A DNA stretch of 5,552 bases from positions 422 through 5,973 of the forward strand of contig DATC01000094.1 of NCBI GenBank assembly GCA_002504495.1, in the 5' to 3' direction. Shown here piece by piece: positions 1 to 5,436 of the stretch. How positions within the stretch are numbered: the first letter of the stretch is position 1; every line of letters begins with the position of its first letter. The notes under the pieces are model-generated. The model was not told the origin of the DNA, made no database searches, and saw only the letters and a list, made by a program, of their open reading frames with translations. The position numbers were made by a program, and so were the translations under genes. Origin of the DNA: Methanomassiliicoccaceae archaeon UBA537. GTDB taxonomy: Archaea; Thermoplasmatota; Thermoplasmata; Methanomassiliicoccales; Methanomethylophilaceae.

Positions 1-642
1 ATCGGATACTCCGGAGCTGGAAAGACCACCACGTCCAGGATGATCGCCGGGATGACCCCCGCCACGTCCGGAAGCGTCAAGATCAGGATAGGAGACGACT
101 GGGTCGACATGTCCGAAGCCGGATTCGACGGAAAGGGGAGAGCCACCCCGTACATAGGATTCCTCCATCAGGAGTACTCCCTGTACCCGTTCGACACGAT
201 CCTCCAGAACCTCACCACGTGCATCGGGATGAAGATGCCCGCGGAGCTCGCCAAGATGAAGGCGATCCAGGTCCTTCTGAGCGTCGGATTCGACAAGGCG
301 GATATCGAGAAGATCCTGTACTCCCGCCCAGACGCCCTCTCAGTCGGCGAGCAGCAGAGGATTGCCTTCGCGCAGGTGCTCATCAAGGAGCCGCGCATCA
401 TCATCCTCGACGAGCCCACCGGAACCATGGACCCCATCACGAAGACCATCGTCGCCAAATCCGTGCTCCGCGCCAGGGAAACCCTCGGAGAGACGTTCAT
501 CGTCGTCAGCCACGACATAGACTTCATCCTCAACATCAGCGACCGCGCCGCATTCATGAAGAACGGCAAGGTCGTGGCCATAGGGGACCCGAAGACCGTG
601 CTCGAGGAGTTCGGCATGGAGCCTAGGCCCGAAGGAGAGTGA
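1..642 (+). CDS. atwA: Methyl-coenzyme M reductase component A2 (AtwA), C-terminal ABC domain, 5'-truncated by window edge
   Basis: This is the ATP-binding component of MCR activation, a cytoplasmic protein with two ABC ATPase domains that drives reduction of the F430 nickel to Ni(I). The frame is open from base 1, so only the last 213 residues are present; the first ATG in view (base 40) is internal. Fragment residues show a complete second nucleotide-binding domain: Walker A GYSGAGKTT (2-10), Q-loop in FLHQEYSL (around 57), an ABC signature LSVGE (113-117), Walker B IIILDEP with the catalytic Glu (133-139), and the switch His in VVSHD (171). There are no membrane segments, as expected for a soluble ABC protein rather than a transporter. 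The family is normally over 500 residues, so more than half lies upstream. ABC domains alone are generic; the AtwA identity rests on the adjoining mcrC and mmp genes and on the TGTMDP extension of Walker B. It ends 4 nt before mcrC. Confidence 0.88.
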   Translation: MGYSGAGKTTTSRMIAGMTPATSGSVKIRIGDDWVDMSEAGFDGKGRATPYIGFLHQEYSLYPFDTILQNLTTCIGMKMPAELAKMKAIQVLLSVGFDKADIEKILYSRPDALSVGEQQRIAFAQVLIKEPRIIILDEPTGTMDPITKTIVAKSVLRARETLGETFIVVSHDIDFILNISDRAAFMKNGKVVAIGDPKTVLEEFGMEPRPEGE

Positions 643-646
643 TCCC
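634..646 (+). promoter_or_regulatory. Ribosome binding site of mcrC overlapping the atwA stop codon
   Basis: GGAG at 634-637 is followed by GTGATC at 639-644. Together they look like a bulged version of the extended archaeal SD sequence GGAGGTGATC. The atwA stop TGA (640-642) lies inside it. The GGAG core is 9 nt from the GTG at 647. This is the main argument for that start over the ATG at 659, which has only a weak purine run ahead of it. Confidence 0.6.
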
Positions 647-1276
647 GTGAAGCAGAAGATGGGGAGGCACCTCAGCTTCGTCGAATGCAGGGAGTCGATG
701 GGTCTCGGAGTGGGCGGCGGCCTTGCCGCCAGAGCGACCATCTCGGAATCGGGAAGGGACGTCGTGGCTGTGGCCATGGGCCCCGGAAGGAGGCACATCA
801 CGAAGCCCGTGTGCGAGATCACCTATTGCCTCAGGGAGGAGGGGATAGACACCAGCGTTCTCGTCCTCAACGCCGGAGGAGGCGTTCCTCAGGATGCTCC
901 CGATGTCACCACGGGGACCAAGTTCGGACTGGACCCCGTCGAGGCGGACCGCATGTCCCAGTTCAAGGTCCTGCTGATCCACCTGGGCAACGTCCGCGCC
1001 CACATCATCTACAAGGCGAGGCTCATCCTCAGGAACGTCGACATGCCCGCCATCATAGTCACGCAGTGCCCCGTGGACTTCGAGGACTTCGCCGCGATAG
1101 GCGTGAAGACATCCAGGGTCATGCCCCCGGACGACAAGATCCAGACCAAAGGCGAGATAGTCGAGATAGTCACCGGCGTCGTCAGAGGGGTCACCGTGGA
1201 CCAGGCCAAGCTCGACGAGATCGTCTCCAAGGTCCAGTCCATGCTACCCGACAGGAACGGGAGGGAGCCTCAATGA
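647..1276 (+). CDS. mcrC: McrC, methyl-coenzyme M reductase operon protein C
   Basis: McrC is the small protein that docks the activation machinery onto MCR; it co-purifies with Mmp3, Mmp7, Mmp17 and A2 in the ATP-dependent activation complex. The 209-residue product is close to the usual length of about 200. Family-typical stretches are the glycine-rich MGLGVGGGLA (18-27), GPGRRHITKPVCEIT (45-59), LVLNAGGGVPQDAP (72-85), YKARLILRNVD (122-132) and CPVDFEDFAAIGVKT (141-155). Cysteines are C14, C56, C61 and C141; C56 sits in the most conserved block and is a candidate cluster ligand (inference). The GTG start is chosen for its SD; an ATG at 659, four codons in, is the alternative and would also fit family N-termini. 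In classical methanogens mcrC lies inside mcrBDCGA; here it follows atwA and overlaps mmp3 by 4 nt. It could be a second mcrC copy, which the window cannot settle. Confidence 0.92.
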   Translation: MKQKMGRHLSFVECRESMGLGVGGGLAARATISESGRDVVAVAMGPGRRHITKPVCEITYCLREEGIDTSVLVLNAGGGVPQDAPDVTTGTKFGLDPVEADRMSQFKVLLIHLGNVRAHIIYKARLILRNVDMPAIIVTQCPVDFEDFAAIGVKTSRVMPPDDKIQTKGEIVEIVTGVVRGVTVDQAKLDEIVSKVQSMLPDRNGREPQ

Positions 1277-2790
1277 AGGTCCTGGTCAACGGCAAGGAGA
1301 AGACGCTGAGGGCCGGAACGACGATCAGGAAGGCGATCGAAGGGGAGCCCTACGAGAAGGGCAGCCTGGTGGCCGTCCATCTGTCCGAGGAGCACCTCGT
1401 GGACGTGACCAGCGATTTCGAGATCGAGACCCCGTCGGGAGTGATGGTCCTGCGCCTCAACGACAGCCCCGAAGCTAATCTGTGGAGGAAGGCCGTCGTC
1501 GAAGGCGACGCCGAGCTGACGGCGAGATGGGTCACGCACGACATCGTGGCGTTCGGCAGCTTCCCCACCGGGATCGAGGTCGACAGAAGCGAGCACCTGT
1601 ACAGGACGTTCGACTGCTTCCTCTCCCTGGGCGGATTCGACAACAGCACCACGTACATGATGATCGCAAGGGACGACCACCGCGGATCCTACGGCGCCGG
1701 TTCGGCCGTGATCGGAAGGATCACGGTCGGAAGGCACCTGCTGGACGCCGTGAGGGAGGGCGATTCCATCGTGGGCATCCGTCCGATGACCTCCGAGACC
1801 AGCACGGAGAACGTCAACGTCACCGATGACCTCTCCTTCAAGCTGGAGGAGGGGTACAGGGTGGAGACGTTCATGGAGCTCTCGCTCGACGAGGCCTCTC
1901 CGGCATCCGCCGAGCAGGCGATAATCCTCTCGAAGGAGGGGAGCTTCAGGATAACCGAGGCCACGGGAAGCTACGTCGCATGCTCCGAGGACATGGACGT
2001 GGACATACCTGCCGAGGACGTGCGCGTCCGCGAAGCGGGAGCCGTCACCGTCAGGAACAGCGGGAAGGGCAAGGGCAGGCTGTACATGTACCGCCAGAGG
2101 CGCCAGCTCATGGACTCCCACAACCACGCCGGAACCGTCACCAAGGGCCTCGCGATGCTCAGATACGCTCCTGCGGGATCGTCCATAACGGTCCGCACCG
2201 AGCCCGCCAGGATACTGGCGGTGGGCATGACTCAGAAGGAGGGGGAGGAGTTCCTCCGCGGCAGGGGGATATCCTGCACCCGCACAGGGGACGTCTCCGA
2301 CGATGCGATCATAGCGGAGCAGTCTCCCGAAAGGACCCTCGATGCCCGCGGTGCGGGTGCGGTCGAGACCTTCGGAGTCCCGCGCGAGAGGGTGTTCAAG
2401 GTCAGCATATCCGACAAGGACCCCATAAGCGCCAGATACTTCAGGAAGGTCACGGGCCTCAGCCACAAGCCGGTTGGATCGATCAAGGTCCAGTTCACGT
2501 TCGAAGGGCTTCCCATGGTCACGTTCTACGGCGACGAGATGCGCGGCAAGGACCTGTATCCCCAGGATCCGTTCAAGAAGGTCAGGAAGGGGGACATCGG
2601 CGTTACCAACCAGTCCAGGCCCCATCACGGCCTCATAGGCATTAGGCTGCAGGACAGCAAGGATTTCGGGCCCACCGGAGAGGAGGCGTACGGAACGAAC
2701 ATAGTCGGAAGGTTCGACGACGACCTCGACAGGCTGATGGACGGCCTGAAGGAGGAGGACGTCGTCTACATCACGGAGGAAACGCTATGA
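1273..2790 (+). CDS. mmp3: Methanogenesis marker protein 3 (Mmp3), MCR activation complex subunit
   Basis: Mmp3 is a cytoplasmic component of the purified MCR activation complex. The product is 505 residues, the normal size of this methanogen-only family, which has been classed as cyclophilin-like. Residues 1-62 resemble a ThiS/MoaD-type beta-grasp domain (MKVLVNGKEKTLRAGTTIRK), but the chain continues instead of ending in Gly-Gly. Residues around 90-172 (from FGSFPTG to SIVGIRPM) and around 380-460 (ending in HHGLIGIRLQ) both look like beta-rich cyclophilin-type segments. The DFGPTGEE motif (464-471) is family-typical. Only three cysteines occur (C115, C237, C335). The start ATG overlaps the mcrC stop (ATGA at 1273-1276) and has GGAGGG 7 nt upstream (1260-1265). 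The stop overlaps the mmp6 start in the same way, so translation is probably coupled on both sides. An in-frame extension upstream to 685 is only the shadow of mcrC. Family identity is confident; the domain reading is inference. Confidence 0.92.
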   Translation: MKVLVNGKEKTLRAGTTIRKAIEGEPYEKGSLVAVHLSEEHLVDVTSDFEIETPSGVMVLRLNDSPEANLWRKAVVEGDAELTARWVTHDIVAFGSFPTGIEVDRSEHLYRTFDCFLSLGGFDNSTTYMMIARDDHRGSYGAGSAVIGRITVGRHLLDAVREGDSIVGIRPMTSETSTENVNVTDDLSFKLEEGYRVETFMELSLDEASPASAEQAIILSKEGSFRITEATGSYVACSEDMDVDIPAEDVRVREAGAVTVRNSGKGKGRLYMYRQRRQLMDSHNHAGTVTKGLAMLRYAPAGSSITVRTEPARILAVGMTQKEGEEFLRGRGISCTRTGDVSDDAIIAEQSPERTLDARGAGAVETFGVPRERVFKVSISDKDPISARYFRKVTGLSHKPVGSIKVQFTFEGLPMVTFYGDEMRGKDLYPQDPFKKVRKGDIGVTNQSRPHHGLIGIRLQDSKDFGPTGEEAYGTNIVGRFDDDLDRLMDGLKEEDVVYITEETL

Positions 2791-3209
2791 GCGAGGAGAG
2801 GGAGACCAGGCTTTTCATGATATCACCGAGCTCGCGCCTCACGCCGGACCAGCTGGTCCGCCTGGTGCACTCGCTCGGGTTGGGAGCGACCGTCAAGGAG
2901 ACCTGCTACGGATGCCTCGTCGAGGGATCCGCGGCGCTGGTCGCGGAGATACGCGACGAGGTCAGGAGCAGGTATCCGTACGAGGTGTTCACCAAGAGGA
3001 GGGCGTACAGGTGCAGCGACCCTGTGAGATGCAGGGCGCAGCACGGGACCAGGCCGGGCTACGCGCAGCTGGAGCTCGAATGGGCCGCCCTTCCCATGAT
3101 CTCCCGCGGACTGGAGGAGGTCGACGCCGGAGCCGCGTACAAGGAGGCTCCGGAGAAGAAACGCATTCCCGTAAACGAATTCAAGAAGATCTGCGAGGTG
3201 CAGCGATGA
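2787..3209 (+). CDS. mmp6: Methanogenesis marker protein 6 (Mmp6), small cysteine-cluster protein
   Basis: This 140-residue protein matches the methanogenesis marker 6 family in size, composition and operon place; its biochemical function is not established. Visible features are an N-terminal strand-helix region (RLFMISPSSRLTPDQLVRLV, 8-27) and a cysteine pair CYGC (40-43). A second pair follows, CSDPVRC (76-82), in a very basic stretch, and there is a lone C136 near the end. The spacing CX2C...CX5C could bind a metal or an Fe-S cluster (inference; no standard ferredoxin or zinc-finger motif is present). No signal peptide or membrane segment is seen. The ATG lies in an ATGA overlap with the mmp3 stop and has GGAGG at 2775-2779, 7 nt upstream. 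The 3' end overlaps mmp5 by 4 nt. Mmp6 was not named among the purified activation complex subunits, so it may act in assembly or cofactor supply. Confidence 0.85.
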   Translation: MSEERETRLFMISPSSRLTPDQLVRLVHSLGLGATVKETCYGCLVEGSAALVAEIRDEVRSRYPYEVFTKRRAYRCSDPVRCRAQHGTRPGYAQLELEWAALPMISRGLEEVDAGAAYKEAPEKKRIPVNEFKKICEVQR

Positions 3210-3640
3210 AGGTTTTCATAGACCCCCCGAACAGCCTAATCCTGTTCGATCTGGTGGAGAGGTTCGGACACGAGCCCCTCAGCGCCATGGCCGCCATTCA
3301 GGAGAAGGTCGACAACCTGGAGGTCGAGATGCCTCCTATGAACGTGACCCTGGACGATGTCATCAAGGGCCTCAAGTACGCGGGAGTGGAGGTCCCGTCC
3401 GGAGTCAGAGGAAGACTGGCGGTATGGGGTCCGCTCGTAGAGGAGGCGGATGCCGCCATCGTCATGGAGGACTGCCCGTACAGCTTCGGATGCGTGGGAT
3501 GCGAGAGGTCCAACCTCATGCTCCAGTATCTGATCAAGAGGCGCGGCATCCCCGTGATGCACTGCAGATACCCCGACAGCCAGGAGGAGGCGACCAACTT
3601 CGTCGCCCAGGCCAAGGAGTTCCTGGAGGGATTGGAATGA
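3206..3640 (+). CDS. mmp5: Methanogenesis marker protein 5 (Mmp5), four-cysteine protein
   Basis: The 144-residue product matches the methanogenesis marker 5 family, whose role is unknown. The N-terminal part opens with MKVFIDPPNSLILFDLVERF (1-20). The central segment RGRLAVWGPLVEEADAAIV (69-87) has the strand-loop-strand look of an alpha/beta fold. The diagnostic motif is DCPYSFGCVGCERSN (89-103), giving C90, C96 and C99, followed by C120 in MHCRYP (118-123). Four cysteines as CX5CX2C...C is a plausible [4Fe-4S] or other metal site, but this is inferred from spacing alone. The start is an ATGA overlap with mmp6 and has GAGGTG at 3195-3200, 5 nt upstream. The stop overlaps the mmp15 ATG by 4 nt. 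Being coupled directly to an activase-type ATPase makes Mmp5 a candidate electron acceptor or client of Mmp15. The longer in-frame extension upstream to 2912 is the mmp6 shadow. Confidence 0.88.
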   Translation: MKVFIDPPNSLILFDLVERFGHEPLSAMAAIQEKVDNLEVEMPPMNVTLDDVIKGLKYAGVEVPSGVRGRLAVWGPLVEEADAAIVMEDCPYSFGCVGCERSNLMLQYLIKRRGIPVMHCRYPDSQEEATNFVAQAKEFLEGLE

Positions 3641-4860
3641 CTATCAAGATCGCGCAGCTCTCGTGCGGAACCGAGTACAGCGGAGTCCAGTACGAGATCG
3701 ACAAGGCGGCCAGGTCCGTCGGAGGCAAGATGGTGTACCCCGATGTCTCCGCCGACGACATAGACAGAGCGGTGAGGGAGTTCGGCTTCACGCCCAGGTC
3801 CCCCCAGCTCAAGCTGATGATCGCCAGGGCGGTGTCCCTGGCAGAAGGAAGGTACGACGCGGACGCCGTCTTCATCTGCACGTGCTTCAGGTGCGCCGAG
3901 GCCGCGCTGGTGAGGAACGAGCTCAGGAGGTTCATCCAGGAGCACACGAGGCTCCCGGTGGTCACGTACTCGTTCACGGAGAGGCTGAAGGCCTCGCAGC
4001 TCCTGACCAGGATGGAGGCCCTCGTCACCATCGTGACCAGGAAGGAGCTGCTCGCCAGAGAGAGACAGACCGGTCTCACGGCCGGACTGGATTCCGGATC
4101 GTCCACCACCAAGGCCGTCATCATGCAGGACAACAAGATCATCGGAAAGGACTGGACGCCGTCGGGAGACGTCGTCAAATCCGCCACCCAGGTCCTGGAG
4201 AACGCGATGAAGATGGCCGGAGTGGAGCTGAAGGACATCGAGGCCATAGGCACCACCGGATACGGAAGATTCACCCTCGGAGAGCACTTCAAGGCCAAGC
4301 TGGTCCAGGAGGAGCTCACCGTTAACTCCAAGGGCGCCGTCTGGCTGGCGGACCGCCAGAGAGGCGAGGCGACGATCATCGACATCGGAGGAATGGACAA
4401 CAAGGCCATCACCGTCAGGGACGGAGTCCCCGACAACTTCACCATGGGCGGAATCTGCGCCGGAGCATCCGGCAGGTTCCTGGAGATGACCGCCAGAAGA
4501 CTCAAGATCGACGTCACGGAGCTCGGGCAGCTGGCCGACAAGGGCGATTGGAGGAACGCCAAGATGAACTCCTACTGCTCCGTCTTCGGCATACAGGACC
4601 TGGTCACCCTGCTGGGCGACGGGAAGAGGTTCGAAGACGTCGCGGCGGCGGCCTGCCACTCTGTAGCGGAGCAGGTGTACGAGCAGCAGCTCCAGGAAAT
4701 CGACGTCAGGCGTCCGATAATCGAGGTCGGAGGGACATCGCTCATCTCCGGACTCGTCACCCAGGTCGGAGAGGTCCTCGGAGAGAGGCCCATAGTCCCT
4801 CCCGACTCCCAGTACATCGGAGCCGTCGGCGGAGCCCTGCTGAGCTCCGGATTCCTGTGA
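3637..4860 (+). CDS. mmp15: Methanogenesis marker protein 15 (Mmp15), BadF/BadG/BcrA/BcrD-type activase ATPase
   Basis: The 407-residue protein has two parts. Residues 1-145 are a methanogen-specific N-terminal region with C10 and a CTCFRC motif (81-86). Residues from about 147 to the end are an ASKHA ATPase of the 2-hydroxyacyl-CoA dehydratase/benzoyl-CoA reductase activase family. Evidence: the phosphate-1 loop DSGSSTTKA (152-160), the phosphate-2 motif DIGGMDNK (249-256), the adenosine region EVGGTSLISG (363-372) and the C-terminal GAVGGALLS. The two cysteines that in known activases hold a [4Fe-4S] cluster at the dimer interface are both present: C274 in GGICAGASGRFLE and C314 in NSYCSVFG. 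Known activases use ATP hydrolysis to push a low-potential electron into a partner protein. No dehydratase or reductase partner lies nearby, so the partner is probably Mmp5, Mmp6 or the MCR activation complex (inference). The ATG overlaps the mmp5 stop, with GGAGGG at 3625-3630. The stop is 9 nt before mmp17. Confidence 0.92.
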   Translation: MTIKIAQLSCGTEYSGVQYEIDKAARSVGGKMVYPDVSADDIDRAVREFGFTPRSPQLKLMIARAVSLAEGRYDADAVFICTCFRCAEAALVRNELRRFIQEHTRLPVVTYSFTERLKASQLLTRMEALVTIVTRKELLARERQTGLTAGLDSGSSTTKAVIMQDNKIIGKDWTPSGDVVKSATQVLENAMKMAGVELKDIEAIGTTGYGRFTLGEHFKAKLVQEELTVNSKGAVWLADRQRGEATIIDIGGMDNKAITVRDGVPDNFTMGGICAGASGRFLEMTARRLKIDVTELGQLADKGDWRNAKMNSYCSVFGIQDLVTLLGDGKRFEDVAAAACHSVAEQVYEQQLQEIDVRRPIIEVGGTSLISGLVTQVGEVLGERPIVPPDSQYIGAVGGALLSSGFL

Positions 4861-4869
4861 GGCGATCCG
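4859..4869 (+). promoter_or_regulatory. Ribosome binding site of mmp17 overlapping the mmp15 stop codon
   Basis: GAGGCGATC starts at 4859 inside the mmp15 TGA (4858-4860) and differs by one base from the extended SD GAGGTGATC. The GAGG core ends 7 nt before the ATG at 4870, which fixes that start. Nearly the same string precedes mmp7, so both genes are likely translated with similar efficiency. Confidence 0.6.
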
Positions 4870-5436
4870 ATGGAGATAGAGACGGTCGGATCCGACCCAT
4901 ACGGAACGGAATCCTATCGCAGGCTCTTCGACGAGACGATGAACGACCTGGACAAGGCCGTGTCCATCGAGCGCGCCAGGCTGGTGCTGGACCCCGGGAC
5001 CCCGCTGTTCGTCTTCAGCATAGCCATGAAGGCGGCCCCGGGATCGAAGACCATCGGAGACGTCGCCACGGTAAGGGACGATGTTGGCGGAGCTCATGTC
5101 ACCATACGCGAGGAGCGCTACGCCCCGAGCATCCTGAAGAGCCTGTTCGACATGTTCGGAAGGCAGAGGATCGTCCAGCAGACGAGATTCGATCTCAACG
5201 TCACGGACGCCAAGGAGACCGACGTCTCGCCTCTCCCGGTATCGTCCGGAGAGGAGGACGTCCGCGAGATGATGGCCGCCCTCTGGAGGACCATGCCCGA
5301 GGGCATCAAGAACAGGAAGACCTTCGTCACCGGCAGGATAATCACCGTGGTCGCCACGGAGGAGATCCTGCGCCCGGAGATGATCGTCAGGGGCATGGAG
5401 GAGCACAAGCTCATGGGAGGCGATCCGCGTGTTTGA
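4870..5436 (+). CDS. mmp17: Methanogenesis marker protein 17 (Mmp17), MCR activation complex subunit
   Basis: The 188-residue product matches the methanogenesis marker 17 family in length and in its position next to mmp7 and mmp15. Mmp17 co-purifies in the MCR activation complex with McrC, Mmp3, Mmp7 and A2. It has no recognisable catalytic motif, no signal peptide and no membrane segment, and it contains no cysteine at all, so it cannot supply thiolate ligands to the complex's Fe-S clusters and is more likely a structural or docking subunit (inference). The sequence reads as alternating strands and helices: strand at 37-54, basic segment GRQRIVQQTRFDLNV (97-111), an acidic linker around 112-130 (DAKETDVSPLPVSSGEED), a helix at 130-140, and a strand TGRIITVVATEE (154-165). 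The ATG is supported by the SD at 4859-4862. The 3' end overlaps the GTG start of mmp7 by 8 nt. Confidence 0.87.
   Translation: MEIETVGSDPYGTESYRRLFDETMNDLDKAVSIERARLVLDPGTPLFVFSIAMKAAPGSKTIGDVATVRDDVGGAHVTIREERYAPSILKSLFDMFGRQRIVQQTRFDLNVTDAKETDVSPLPVSSGEEDVREMMAALWRTMPEGIKNRKTFVTGRIITVVATEEILRPEMIVRGMEEHKLMGGDPRV
5416..5428 (+). promoter_or_regulatory. Ribosome binding site of mmp7 inside the mmp17 coding end
   Basis: GGAGGCGATCC begins at 5416. Its GGAGG core (5416-5420) sits 8 nt before the GTG at 5429, and one base separates it from the extended SD GGAGGTGATC. This selects GTG 5429 as the start; the in-frame ATG at 5444 has no such signal at proper distance and would remove the first five residues. 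Confidence 0.6.

Noticed and set aside
1..642. Possibility that the first gene is a transporter ATPase
   Set aside because: No permease or membrane segment is adjacent, and the next gene is mcrC. A soluble A2-type ABC protein fits better, although the first half is not visible.
685..1272. In-frame upstream extension of mmp3
   Set aside because: It runs through mcrC in another frame and encodes an Arg/His/Gln-rich stretch. Mmp3 has a proper SD and ATG at 1273.
1270..2628. 452-codon open frame on the minus strand
   Set aside because: Antisense shadow of mmp3, with biased composition and no motif or SD.
2912..3205. In-frame upstream extension of mmp5 within mmp6
   Set aside because: Arg/Gly/Gln-rich frame shadow; the ATG at 3206 has an SD and gives the normal family length.
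3424..3636. In-frame upstream extension of mmp15 within mmp5
   Set aside because: Overlaps the conserved cysteine motif region of mmp5 in another frame; the ATG at 3637 is coupled to the mmp5 stop and has an SD.
4861..4869. Promoter or terminator in the largest gap between genes
   Set aside because: Only 9 bases long and fully taken up by the SD and spacer of mmp17.
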